This document shows positions 54,154 through 62,444 of a DNA stretch of 64,000 bases, one piece after another. The stretch covers positions 186,001-250,000 of the forward strand of contig JAWAHN010000001.1 in the NCBI GenBank assembly GCA_038889235.1. Reading direction: 5' to 3'. Source of the DNA: Candidatus Jordarchaeales archaeon. GTDB lineage: Archaea; Asgardarchaeota; Jordiarchaeia; Jordiarchaeales; Freyrarchaeaceae. The notes under the pieces were generated by a model, which saw only the letters and a list, made by a program, of their open reading frames with translations, did no database searches and was not told the origin of the DNA. Both the position numbers and the translations under genes were made by a program. The first letter of the stretch is position 1. The number at the start of each line of letters is the position of its first letter.

Positions 54154-54759
54154 ATGGAGAAGCTTTACACTCTCAAAGAGGCTAAGAGACTTCTGGGCGT
54201 TACAACTAGGACTATTCAAAGGTGGGATAAGGAGGGCAAGATTAGGTGTGTTAGGACTGTTGGAGGACGTAGGAGGATTCCTGAAAGTGAAATAAAACGA
54301 ATTCTTGGTTTAAGAGAGAAAAGAATCATTGTAGGGTATGTAAGGGTTTCATCCTCAACCCAAAAAGATGATTTAGAGAGGCAAAGGCAGTTGATACTAA
54401 CTTATGCCAAGGAAAAGGGTTACGGTGAAGTTCAGGTTCTTTCAGATGTGGGCTCTGGGCTTAATGAGAATAGGAAGAATTTTCTAAGACTTTTAGACAT
54501 GGTCTTTGAGAGAAGGATCTCAAAGGTTATAGTTGCTTATGAGGATAGGCTTACAAGATTTGGGATTGAAACTCTGAGGAGAGTGTTCTCAGTTTTGGGA
54601 CGGAGATAGAGGTAATAAACCATGGAGAGAAGACACCCAAGAAGAGCTTATTGAAGACTTAATCACTATAGTTTCTCACTTTGCTGGAAAGCTCTACGGT
54701 ATGAGAAGCCACAAGTACAAGGAGGTTATTGAAGGTGTCAAGCAGCTTATATCAGGTTA
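54154..54759 (+). pseudogene. tnpA: IS607-type serine recombinase (TnpA) with two frameshifts
   Basis: ATG 54154. The N-terminal MerR-like helix-turn-helix is [20 protein letters not shown], followed by a serine-recombinase domain: [20 protein letters not shown] (catalytic Ser within VRVSS) and [13 protein letters not shown]. The open frame ends at 54609. Adding one T at the T4 run 54593-54596 and one C at the C3 run 54636-54638 restores [35 protein letters not shown] and a normal end at TAG 54759. Thus the recombinase is a full-length copy broken by two one-base deletions. It normally catalyses excision and integration with loose target choice. If the lesions are real, this copy cannot move itself. 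Confidence 0.85.
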
Positions 54760-55982
54760 GAGCGTATAACATTAAGCATGGCTATGAAGTTTCAGAGTTT
54801 CTGGAAGCGTATAGGCTAATGCTTCAGAGGGCGATAGACGAAATATGGGCTAGGATTAGGTGGGTTGAGAAATTCAATAGATTTGGGAGGCGTAGGATCA
54901 TCCCAATCATACCTAAAGATGGAGCGTTCAAGAACCATTACTTAAGGGATTTGTTGATGAAGGATTGGGCCTACTCAAAGCACTACGTCGATTCAGCTAT
55001 TAAGCAGGCATACAGCATCCTGAAGTCTTGGAGGAGAAATTATGTTAAAGGCGAGAAGAGTAGGCAGAAGCCAACCGTCAAGAAAAGGTTTGTTAGAATC
55101 AAGGAGACGTTGTATAGCTTTAGGGATGGAAAGATAAGAGTGAGTCTTAAACCTTATAGGGAGTACCTAGAGTTCGACATCTCAAAAGCGTGGTTTTTAA
55201 AGAAGGTAAGGGGAGAGTTAGGCGAGCTCATACTTGGAGAGAAGTATCTAACGGTCATGTTTAGGTTCAAAGAAAAGAAGGGAGACGCGAAAGGCAGGAT
55301 CGCATGGGACTGCAATGAGAGAAGCTTGGATGGATTTAATCCGAAGCTAGGCTGGGTTAGGGTTGATTTAACGGAGCTCTTCCACATTCACAGGGTCTAT
55401 GAATTGAAGAGGAGGCGGCTGCAGGAGAAAGCGTCTAAGAAGCCCTCGCTCAGAAGGGTTCTAGACAAATATTCGAGGAGGGAGAGAAACAGGGCTAGAG
55501 ACTTCATCCATAAGCTGACAACTTTCCTCTCCAGAGAATACGAAGGATACATACATGGCTTCGAAGACTTGGAGAAGAAGCGGATGTTTAACAGCTCAAA
55601 GAGACATAACAGGGAGGTTGCGAAGAGCAACTGGAAGACCATACAGTCCTTTATGGCATATAAGTCGAAGACAATGCCCATCAACCCGAAGAATACAAGC
55701 AAAAGATGCTCCAGATGTGGGATGATTAATGCCCCGAAAGGAGCGAGATACGAATGCAAGGGATGCGGGTTGAGGATCGATAGACAGCTAAACGCTGCCA
55801 TAAACCTATACCTTCAGATGAAGGGGCTTTCTCCAAGCAAAAGGCTCTTTAATGAGCTGATGAGGGCTTGGAGCGGGTTCACCCTGACAGGGGGAGAGGC
55901 CAATGAGGGCTCCTATGAACTCGTGAGGAGCCCTAGGCTAGTGAACCCCAAGAGCTACGCAAGTCTATCTAAGACTACGTAG
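54729..55982 (+). CDS. tnpB: TnpB RNA-guided nuclease of an IS607-type element
   Basis: 417 residues. The RuvC catalytic residues are recognisable: Asp in [14 protein letters not shown], Glu in [14 protein letters not shown], and Asp in [16 protein letters not shown]. The zinc site is CSRCGM and CKGCG. The N-terminal half is the basic wedge/REC-like region. TnpB is an omega-RNA-guided DNA nuclease that helps the element persist by cutting the empty donor site. TTG 54729 overlaps the end of tnpA; GTG 54735 is also possible. The frame is intact although tnpA is broken. The tail after the last RuvC motif (about 50 residues) overlaps nested RNA hairpins. Confidence 0.9.
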   Translation: MKVSSSLYQVRAYNIKHGYEVSEFLEAYRLMLQRAIDEIWARIRWVEKFNRFGRRRIIPIIPKDGAFKNHYLRDLLMKDWAYSKHYVDSAIKQAYSILKSWRRNYVKGEKSRQKPTVKKRFVRIKETLYSFRDGKIRVSLKPYREYLEFDISKAWFLKKVRGELGELILGEKYLTVMFRFKEKKGDAKGRIAWDCNERSLDGFNPKLGWVRVDLTELFHIHRVYELKRRRLQEKASKKPSLRRVLDKYSRRERNRARDFIHKLTTFLSREYEGYIHGFEDLEKKRMFNSSKRHNREVAKSNWKTIQSFMAYKSKTMPINPKNTSKRCSRCGMINAPKGARYECKGCGLRIDRQLNAAINLYLQMKGLSPSKRLFNELMRAWSGFTLTGGEANEGSYELVRSPRLVNPKSYASLSKTT

Positions 55983-55985
55983 CTC
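55875..55985 (+). ncRNA. Candidate omega-RNA (reRNA) scaffold at the 3' end of tnpB
   Basis: Four perfect stems are packed into about 110 bases. GGGTTCAC (55875-55882) pairs with GTGAACCC (55941-55948), enclosing CCCT-GAC-AGGG (55882-55892, its first base shared with the outer stem) and AGGGCTCCT (55906-55914) with AGGAGCCCT (55926-55934). Then GAGCTACG (55952-55959) pairs with CGTAGCTC (55978-55985), enclosing AGTCT (55962-55966) with AGACT (55972-55976). TnpB omega-RNAs arise from exactly this place, overlapping the ORF end, with the guide just beyond the element's right end. The tnpB stop codon lies in the last stem. Confidence 0.55.
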
Positions 55986-56501
55986 AGAACCCTAAAACTC
56001 TAACACGGGGACAACTATGCCAACCATTTATATCACTTCCCTTTTTATCGCCTTCCGTACTCAAAGGTCTTAACGGGGAACTACTGCGAGAAAGTGGAAG
56101 CTGCTCTTCTCCAGCGTGCCTTAAGCGGCAACGTGCTTTGTGACGCTATCGTTCAAGCAGTTTTTAACTCTCCTATCTGCGGATGGAGTTTGATGGACTC
56201 AGATGTTCAAAGACCTAAGAAGTATCTTGAAGCCGCCAGGAAGGTTAAGAGTATGGTTTGCAAGCATAGATCCAAGGGTGGTTGCCCGTGTTGTTTGTTT
56301 GGGTTTGCTTGGTTGTTTTTGAATGTCTCGGGTTGGCAGGGGCTTCTCCCTCGGCTCATGCTCACTTGTCGCAGGGTCATCGGGAGCCACATCGGTGAGC
56401 ACCACAGAGCCCGCCTCAACGGATAGGTTTATCACCCCACCCCCTAATGGCCACCCCGCCGTCATCGAGATAGGACACCTAAGCAACTAAAACAACTTTA
56501 A
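55986..56501. other. 516-base stretch of probable degraded DNA
   Basis: Frames of up to about 110 codons occur (for example 56094-56426 on the + strand) but look like chance: odd composition, no family resemblance, and overlap with equal-length antisense frames. A helical fragment (near 56190-56260, DSDVQRPKKYLEAARKVKSM) could be the remnant of a HEPN-type partner of the nucleotidyltransferase that follows; this is weak. Confidence 0.3.
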
Positions 56502-56745
56502 AAACTTTACAGAGACACTGTCTACGTTTTCGGCTCAGTTGTTGGGAGAAGCAACAGCGATGAGCGACATGGACGTAGTGGGTCGCGGAAGTTGGCGGGC
56601 ACAAGTGCTAGATGATGGAAGGTTTACGAGAGCATAGAGGAGCTGGGTGGAGATTCGCGTGATCACCAGGAGGCGGCTGGAAAAATGGTATAGGAGGTTT
56701 ATACCGGAGGGGGCGTCGAAGTTTAGAGGAGCGTGGGGGGGCTGT
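56502..56745 (+). pseudogene. Decayed minimal nucleotidyltransferase (MNT/KNTase-like)
   Basis: The frame KLYRDTVYVFGSVV is the start of the nucleotidyltransferase motif. One base shift later it continues GEATAMSDMDVV, completing GS-(x)n-SD-x-DV with the metal-binding Asp pair. A further shift gives EIRVITRRRLEKWYRRFIPE, the usual C-terminal VxTxxxxERWYxRFI ending of small archaeal MNT proteins. The centre is shortened and frameshifted, so no product is possible. MNT proteins normally pair with HEPN RNases as toxin-antitoxin modules. Confidence 0.65.
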
Positions 56746-57027
56746 TTAGTCTTCGCTTATCGAGCGGCAGTATCCGAGTATTTCGAAGTCTTCTTCGTCG
56801 AATTCGTCTTCGCTCCAGCTTTCGACTTCTGTAAGGAGCTCTGAGACCGCTGTGTCGCTTCCTGAAATTTCACCTTTCTCCACGCTTAGCCGCCTTGACC
56901 TAGCAGCCTCCTCTATGGCTATCCTGAGGAAGTTTTCAGCCTGCCGCTCGCTTATCCGAAACTTTCTTGCAATGGCAGGAATGATGTCTTTTTTCATGCG
57001 CAAAAGATCGTTAACGTTAACCTTCAA
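56746..57027 (-). CDS. Hypothetical small acidic protein
   Basis: About 93 residues from TTG 57027, five bases after GGTGG; GTG 57054 is an alternative. The first half is helical and basic (RMKKDIIPAIARKFRISERQ, AENFLRIAIEEAARSRRLSV) and could be an HTH-like or helix-bundle segment. The second half is strongly acidic (ESWSEDEFDEEDFEILGYC). No signal peptide or membrane helix. It is divergent from the CBS gene with about 155 bases between. Family not recognised. Confidence 0.55.
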   Translation of the reverse strand: MKVNVNDLLRMKKDIIPAIARKFRISERQAENFLRIAIEEAARSRRLSVEKGEISGSDTAVSELLTEVESWSEDEFDEEDFEILGYCRSISED

Positions 57028-57183
57028 CCAGACCACCACGAAGAGTTTGTTCACTAGAAAGGTGGAACCTTTTTTAAGGGTTGTGAAGCCGGGGGAAGCT
57101 CCTGCGGCAACTAAGTGGAAAAGTTTATTATTAGTCCTGGTCTTCTGTTTATATTTTGCAAAAATAGGTTTTGAGGTGGAATT

Positions 57184-57582
57184 TTGAAGGTTGAAGACGT
57201 TGCGAGACGTAAACTGGTCACATGCAAGATTGACGACGACATCCCATCTGTCGCTAGATTGATGGTTGAGGAGGAGGTTGGGTCTGTTTTCGTCGAGGAT
57301 AAGAGCGGTAAGATCGTTGGCTTAATAACTGATGGACAGATATTCCGGCTTCTTGCCCAGCGCCGGGACACCGCTACCGTTAAGGCGGGAGACATTATGA
57401 CTAGGGAGGTTTACTCGATAGACAAGAACGCGTCGCTTGCAGATGCTTGGAAACTCTTCCAGTCGACAGGAGTCAAAAGACTCGCTGTGACCGACGAGGG
57501 GAGGATAATTGGGGTCTTGAGTAGGAAAGTGGTTCAGCGACTCATGAAGTTCGAGAAGGCGACTTCGCTCGCCCGCAGCTAG
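57184..57582 (+). CDS. CBS-domain pair protein
   Basis: 132 residues making two CBS motifs: VEDVARRKLVTCKIDDDIPS and MVEEEVGSVFVEDKSGKIVG in the first, VKAGDIMTREVYSIDKNASL and VKRLAVTDEGRIIGVLS in the second. CBS pairs bind adenosine nucleotides or S-adenosylmethionine and act as energy or ligand sensors. There is no attached effector domain, so it probably works by contacting another protein. TTG 57184 follows GAGGTGG by five bases. Confidence 0.88.
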   Translation: MKVEDVARRKLVTCKIDDDIPSVARLMVEEEVGSVFVEDKSGKIVGLITDGQIFRLLAQRRDTATVKAGDIMTREVYSIDKNASLADAWKLFQSTGVKRLAVTDEGRIIGVLSRKVVQRLMKFEKATSLARS

Positions 57583-57710
57583 AAGGACGACGCCTGGTTC
57601 TCAGATGGCTTGCTTACCTCTACGACAGCGTCCGTTCGGCTCCTTGCGCGAGGAACTCGTTCTAGCTTGCAGTTCCTCTTGTCCACCTGCGGGGTCGGTG
57701 TTTACATTGT

Positions 57711-57938
57711 TTACATGAATGGCATAGACGATTCTTTCAAATTCCTGATGAACGTGTCGAGCTCTTTTGCGCTCTTGAAAACGTGTATGGTGTTCATGTC
57801 TCTGATTTCTACTATGGCCATTTTTGGCTTGATAGTGACGTAGATGCCGCCTACATTGTCCCAGTGTGTTATGTATTGAAGTTCGTCGCTCCTCCTATTC
57901 CTTCGGAAACCATGCTTAAGGAGAACTTTCTTGAACAT
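57711..57938 (-). CDS. Hypothetical small protein
   Basis: 75 residues from ATG 57938; GTG 57944 would add two. It reads as a small alpha/beta protein (FKKVLLKHGFRRNRRSDELQ, GGIYVTIKPKMAIVEIRDMN, FKSAKELDTFIRNLKESSMP). No cysteine pairs, signal peptide or membrane segment. It is antisense to nothing convincing and converges on the CBS gene. Family not recognised; coding status rests on composition and an uninterrupted frame. Confidence 0.5.
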   Translation of the reverse strand: MFKKVLLKHGFRRNRRSDELQYITHWDNVGGIYVTIKPKMAIVEIRDMNTIHVFKSAKELDTFIRNLKESSMPFM

Positions 57939-58221
57939 CAACACTAACCAACCCCTTAACTCCGCCCTCCAGCAATATCTGGAATTGCCACCACTTGGGA
58001 TATGAGCTTATCTCTTTAAGAAACGCACAAGTAAATTTAAGTTGAAATATGTTTTCGAAAAGTGGGATAAAATAGTTGAGTGGAAAGCTAAAACATATGT
58101 TAAAGGTGTTTCCTGCTTTTTCAGAGTGTAATCAGGTAAACTATGGGTTTTTGTGGAAGAAAAAAACGTTTTTAGAGAAAAATTACCTTTTTTCGTTGAA
58201 AAAAGGTAAAAAACTACTTTT

Positions 58222-59055
58222 TTAGAAAGCTGGGGTTTTGTTTGTCTTCTTTAAGAGTTTCGAGATTAGTGAGACGGCTTCGTCTAAGGTTAAGGGTTTC
58301 TCCTCTAAATTTAAGGCTTCAGCTAGCCTTACGTATGGTGGGAGGTCGAGGCGCGCCTCTCTGAGAAGACGGGTGTTGGTTAGCGCGCTCCTCACGTCCC
58401 CTTGGTAAATGGTGCACCCGTTTTTGAGCACTACCACTTTGTCGGCGAGTAACGGTACTATTTCAACGTCAAAGGTGGAAAAAATCAGGGTTAGCTTGTA
58501 GCGCTCTTTAAGTAAAGATAGTGTCTGAATTATTCTGTCTCGAGCCTCCGAGTCTAATCCTACAGTTGGCTCGTCGAGGACGAGGATTTTGGGCTTCATC
58601 GCTATGACCCCTGCTATGGCGACAAGTCTCTTTTGTCCCTCGCTGAGAAAGTGGGGGACCCTGTCCTTTAACTCTGTGATGCCAAGCTCCTCCATTGCGG
58701 CTTCAGCTTCTATTAGAGCCTCCTCTCGGGGCATAGTGTTCAGAGGGCCGAAGGCCACGTCATCGAAAACTGTGGGCATGAAGAGCTGGTCGTCGGGGTT
58801 TTGAAACACTACGCCCACGGTCTTCCTAACCCAGTCGAGGTTTTTCTTAGATACTGGTTTCCCAAATATTTTGACGGCGCCCTCGCTTGGAAGAAGTGTT
58901 CCGTTCAGGTGGAGGATCAGGGTTGTCTTGCCGGAGCCGTTTGGCCCAAGTATTGCTACCGCTTCTCCTTCCTCAACGTCTAGGCGAGCACCGCACAGTG
59001 CCTTGGTTCCATCAGGGTAAGCGTGCTCGACACATACTACCTCAACGGCTTTCAA
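58222..59055 (-). CDS. cbiO: Cobalt/nickel ECF-type ABC transporter ATPase (CbiO/EcfA)
   Basis: 277 residues. Walker A LGPNGSGKTTL (about 36-46), Q-loop VFQNPDDQLFMPTVFDDVAF, signature FLSEGQKRLVAIAG, Walker B KILVLDEPTVGLDSEA. The usual switch histidine (STHD) is replaced: the sequence reads FSTFDVEIVPLLADK, with Phe where His polarises the attacking water. The signature is LSEGQ in place of LSGGQ. It powers uptake through CbiM and CbiQ. TTG 59055 lies eight bases after GGAGGTG and overlaps the cbiQ stop, so the three genes form one operon. Confidence 0.88.
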   Translation of the reverse strand: MKAVEVVCVEHAYPDGTKALCGARLDVEEGEAVAILGPNGSGKTTLILHLNGTLLPSEGAVKIFGKPVSKKNLDWVRKTVGVVFQNPDDQLFMPTVFDDVAFGPLNTMPREEALIEAEAAMEELGITELKDRVPHFLSEGQKRLVAIAGVIAMKPKILVLDEPTVGLDSEARDRIIQTLSLLKERYKLTLIFSTFDVEIVPLLADKVVVLKNGCTIYQGDVRSALTNTRLLREARLDLPPYVRLAEALNLEEKPLTLDEAVSLISKLLKKTNKTPAF

Positions 59056-59789
59056 AAAACGAACACCTCCAAGTAGACGAGTAGAGATGAGAAGGCGAGT
59101 GCCGCGGCGACGAAAAGAGCGTCTCGAAGTTTAAAGCGTTCATGGAACGTTGAAGGGATTTTTCCATTATACCCCCTGGAGACCATCGCTATATACACTT
59201 TCTCCGCTCTCTCGTAGCCTCTTACGAAAAGGTCGGCCATAATATTGGCGACGAGCGCCACTTTCCTGGTTAGCGGAGGGTTGCCCCTCGCATTCATGGC
59301 TTTAAACATCCTTTGAGCTTCGTCGAAGAACAGGAAGAAGTACCTTGAAACAAGCATCAGCATGTCAGCGAGCCACGGAGGAGAAATCTTCGAGACGACC
59401 CTTGAAAGACTGGTTATGGGCGTGGTTAACACCAGCAGCAACATGAACCACGCAGCTGTAACAGCTTTAATGACTAGTAGGGCGGCGCTGAGAGGAGGGT
59501 AGCCTATTAACGGCAGGAAAATACAGAAAGTTGCAGCGAAGAAAAGGGGTGCAAGGGACCACGATAAGACGTTTTTCATCGGGAGGCGGGCGAGCAGCAT
59601 GAATGAAACAGCCACTATGGAGGTTAAAGTAACCAGTAAAGCGGTCTTAAGGTAAACGGTGACGAGCACCATGGAGAGAGAGAATACGAGCTTAGAAATA
59701 GTGTGGAAAGTGTGGTAAAATGACTTACGCGTGGAGAAGTACTCGATCATAGGTGTGCTTGGAAGATAGCTTTCAACGACCAGCGGCAA
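59052..59789 (-). CDS. cbiQ: Cobalt/nickel ECF transporter transmembrane component (CbiQ/EcfT)
   Basis: About 245 residues from TTG 59789, six bases after GGAGG. Several membrane helices occupy residues about 35-130, followed by the cytoplasmic coupling helices with the two A/S-R-G motifs: KAMNARGNPPL and IAMVSRGYNGK, which dock on the ATPase. The helix HTISKLVFSLSMVLVTVYLK begins the membrane domain. EcfT couples ATP hydrolysis to substrate toppling by the S component, here CbiM. It overlaps cbiM by 17 bases and cbiO by four. Confidence 0.87.
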   Translation of the reverse strand: MPLVVESYLPSTPMIEYFSTRKSFYHTFHTISKLVFSLSMVLVTVYLKTALLVTLTSIVAVSFMLLARLPMKNVLSWSLAPLFFAATFCIFLPLIGYPPLSAALLVIKAVTAAWFMLLLVLTTPITSLSRVVSKISPPWLADMLMLVSRYFFLFFDEAQRMFKAMNARGNPPLTRKVALVANIMADLFVRGYERAEKVYIAMVSRGYNGKIPSTFHERFKLRDALFVAAALAFSSLLVYLEVFVF

Positions 59790-60687
59790 GGCCACCCTCC
59801 TCCGTTACACGCTGCTCCGCTGTGACAATGTCAGACCTTGACCTCACTATGCTTTGAACTATGACGCCTGTAACAATAGCTTCGATAATGGCTACGAAAA
59901 GGTTTACAGGTAACGTGGCAGCAGTGAAAACTACGAAAAACCGCGTCGGGGATGAAAGCTCAACGGCCCTCAGAACCAAGAACAAAAACTCCTCGAACTC
60001 GGGAGCCGCTGAAAACCAGAACCAGAGAATCAAGGGGTTAGACGACAATTCGTGGACAGTCTCGTGAAGCCAGACATTCCCCAAAACGTACTCGTGCACC
60101 AGTTCATGTACTAACAAGTTTCCCGCCAGCTCTTCAGGAACCAAACAATGCACCAGGATGCTTTCAGCCGCATACTTGCTGAAATAGTATGAAGGAGACC
60201 CAGATATCGAAACTGAAAGTATGCCGCTCGCTAGGAGAGTACTAAGAGAAAGAGGGATGAGCACTGCGGCAAACGCCGACACGTACACCCCAAAGCGTCC
60301 CCTCAAAGCCCTGTAAACCAAGTAGGCGGCAATACACTCAAAGTAGAGGACAAGCATGTTAGCTCCAAGAACAGTGACACCACCATGCCCAATCAGAGCT
60401 GCGAGAGCGCTGACAACCAAGACGACTAAAGCCGACGCGATGGGGCCAGCAACAATCCCCGCGAGAGGGGTCATGTTCATGTGAGTACCACCAAAAGGCG
60501 ACGGTACAGGAATAAGCATGGCTACGAAAACGATCACGGTAAGGAATGCCGCCGCCACCCTTTGTTTAAGCTCCAGCCGTCTGCCACCAAAAATCACAGC
60601 TAAGCCAACCAGTAGGCCGGCTGCTAAAAACCACAACACACACCACTCTAAAGGCATAATTCCGTCAGGGAGGTGAACGTGAGCCAA
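59773..60687 (-). CDS. cbiM: CbiM/NikM-type substrate-binding membrane component with His-rich insert
   Basis: About 304 residues from TTG 60687, five bases after GGTGG, which places the metal-binding N terminus as MAHVHLPDGIMPLEW, close to the family's MHI(x)DG. Membrane helices follow, with PSPFGGTHMNMTPLAGIVAG and IGHGGVTVLGANMLVLYFE as conserved loops. Near residues 175-215 an insert carries many histidines, including two HExxH-like segments (LVHELVHEYVLG and WLHETVHEL). The usual small CbiN/NikN gene is absent; the insert may replace it as an outer metal trap. Cobalt or nickel is the likely substrate. Confidence 0.87.
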   Translation of the reverse strand: MAHVHLPDGIMPLEWCVLWFLAAGLLVGLAVIFGGRRLELKQRVAAAFLTVIVFVAMLIPVPSPFGGTHMNMTPLAGIVAGPIASALVVLVVSALAALIGHGGVTVLGANMLVLYFECIAAYLVYRALRGRFGVYVSAFAAVLIPLSLSTLLASGILSVSISGSPSYYFSKYAAESILVHCLVPEELAGNLLVHELVHEYVLGNVWLHETVHELSSNPLILWFWFSAAPEFEEFLFLVLRAVELSSPTRFFVVFTAATLPVNLFVAIIEAIVTGVIVQSIVRSRSDIVTAEQRVTEEGGLAAGR

Positions 60688-60816
60688 TAAAACCACCGTT
60701 AATAACTGAGAAGGAATAATTAATAAATTTTACTAACTTTACTGAAAAAAATAATAAAGGGAATTAGGCACTAGACGGCTTAAGATGCAGGGAAAAAGGA
60801 GGAGGAAAAAGGGGTT

Positions 60817-61842
60817 TTACGCCCTTTTCTTCCATGCGAGGAATGCTGTTGTGGCTGCTGCTAGGGCCACTGCGAGGCCCCCTGCTGCGATGAAAAGTTT
60901 AAGCTGCTGGGAGGATTGCTGTAAGAAGTAGAGGAAGATAAGCATTTGCTGTTCTGGAGTGGTAAACACGAGACTATAATCCTGTAAGTCAGCTGTGTAT
61001 ATTAACTCTCCTTCTATCGAGAGGCCGAGTTTTGCGATGTTTTTAACTTCAGGCGAGTACCAGACAGTTAGCACGCCGGGGCATTCAGTGTACTCTATTT
61101 TCCAGCATTCAAAGGTTCCAGCTGAAACAGTTACCTCTTCTACTCCTGTGACATTGAGGGGAGGGAACAGTAAGAAGAGAAAGTCTGTGGACAAAGATAT
61201 TGTTGATGAGGGGGTCATATTGTTCCAACTGCCGTTGTAAACGTAGAGGTAGCCTTGAAACGTGCAATTTAGTTCACTCGTGTAGTTGCCGAATGTTGAG
61301 TTGACCGTTAGGGGGAACTTGAGAAGATATGGGTATGCTTCTTCGAAAAGTAGGGTGGCATTGAGATCAATTCCAGCGTTATTCGATTCGTCCAGGTAGT
61401 AGAAGTAGATGTGTATGCCGACTAGCTCATTGTTGGATTTTGTTAAGTAGAATTCGGAATAACTGCTGTTCTTGAGAATTTCTACAAATTCAGTTACACT
61501 TACATTTCCTGCAAACAAGTCTGAACATAAGAGGTATAGTAGGAAGAAAGTAGATGGATCTAGAGCAGGTTGGTGTCTGAAGACATAGCAGTCCTTAGGG
61601 GTTCCATTGAACGTTATTACGTTTTGGGTTCCGACGATGGAGTATGTGAGAGGAGTGCTCGTAGTAGTATTATTTGACGTGACCGTGATTGTCATGTTGT
61701 ATCTCCATGTATCTCCTACAGTGTATGCTGGTTGTTCTCCAGTTATCGCTAAGACAGGTTGGGGGACAAGTAGTACTTGCAGCAGAACGAGGGACAACAC
61801 TGAAGCAACTAAAATTGCTACCAGCAAACGAGAATTTCTCAT
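60817..61842 (-). CDS. Secreted, membrane-anchored, sequon-rich hypothetical protein
   Basis: 341 residues. An N-terminal signal peptide (LLVAILVASVLSLVLLQVLL) precedes an external domain of about 285 residues with more than ten N-x-S/T sites (for example TVTSNNTTTSTP, NVSVTEFVEI, YNGSWNNMTPSS). A C-terminal helix (KLFIAAGGLAVALAAATTAF) and WKKRA tail anchor it. Strand-rich repeats suggest a beta-sandwich. It is on the same strand as cbiM but 121 bases upstream, with its own AT-rich spacer between. Could be an S-layer-associated or binding protein; family not recognised. Confidence 0.75.
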   Translation of the reverse strand: MRNSRLLVAILVASVLSLVLLQVLLVPQPVLAITGEQPAYTVGDTWRYNMTITVTSNNTTTSTPLTYSIVGTQNVITFNGTPKDCYVFRHQPALDPSTFFLLYLLCSDLFAGNVSVTEFVEILKNSSYSEFYLTKSNNELVGIHIYFYYLDESNNAGIDLNATLLFEEAYPYLLKFPLTVNSTFGNYTSELNCTFQGYLYVYNGSWNNMTPSSTISLSTDFLFLLFPPLNVTGVEEVTVSAGTFECWKIEYTECPGVLTVWYSPEVKNIAKLGLSIEGELIYTADLQDYSLVFTTPEQQMLIFLYFLQQSSQQLKLFIAAGGLAVALAAATTAFLAWKKRA

Positions 61843-62092
61843 TAACTCACTACCAGTTGTTTCGTAAATAATCCTGAAAGGTATTAATAAACTTTCTGGG
61901 AAAAGGTTTCCCCAGTGAGGGGGCTGCGAAGGCGCGAAACACGCGTTTTAGTAGCTGAACTAGGTGCTGACGTCTTTCATTGCGAAAGATTTAATATGCA
62001 AGTTCTGGTAGTTGTAGGTGGTGTTCGCTAGCTTCTTGTTTTAAATGGGTGTAGAGCACCTTTGTCGTTCAAATTTACAGGGGTGGTTGACT

Positions 62093-62281
62093 GTGGACGT
62101 CTTCGAGTTCGTGGAAAAAGAGGTGGAACGGTTGACCTTAGAGGAAGAAAAGGAACTTAGGAGGCTCAACCTCACTAGGGAAAGATTCGCCTTCATGCTG
62201 AAGGAGCTGCTGGAAGCTGCTAAGGAGAAGAAGGATAGGCAAAAAATCATAAGCGAAATACTGTCTAAGTACACGAATTGA
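62093..62281 (+). CDS. Hypothetical small charged helical protein
   Basis: 62 residues from GTG 62093, six bases after GGTGG; a frame from ATG 62045 would add 16 residues without a site. The sequence is entirely charged helix (VFEFVEKEVERLTLEEEKEL, FAFMLKELLEAAKEKKDRQK, IISEILSKYTN), consistent with a coiled-coil or small helical bundle. No signal or metal site. A TATA-like ATTTAATATG lies near 61990. Family not recognised. Confidence 0.55.
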   Translation: MDVFEFVEKEVERLTLEEEKELRRLNLTRERFAFMLKELLEAAKEKKDRQKIISEILSKYTN

Positions 62282-62444
62282 AACAAGTGGGGGAGGCTCA
62301 GTTTTCGGAGAACGCTGGTTAGGATGTTTTGCTTTTTGATCAAGCAGACTGGTTTGGCTCAGGATGCTTTCTTAGTTTTAGGAGGGCAATGGTTTTAAGC
62401 GTTGGTGGTTTTTAGTGATGGGGAACTGTGGAAGGTGATGGCGG

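Larger units (their letters stand above)
54154..55985 (+). mobile_element. IS607-type insertion sequence (tnpA-tnpB)
   Basis: A serine recombinase with a MerR-like HTH followed by an overlapping tnpB defines the IS607 type. Such elements have no terminal inverted repeats, so the true ends, probably a little outside these coordinates, cannot be fixed from this sequence alone. The flanks hold no intact genes (a possible remnant on the left, a decayed nucleotidyltransferase on the right), so it sits in a patch of degraded DNA. Confidence 0.8.

Noticed and set aside
56094-56426. 110-codon + strand frame after the transposon
   Set aside because: Unlikely composition, competing antisense frames of similar size, and degraded surroundings.
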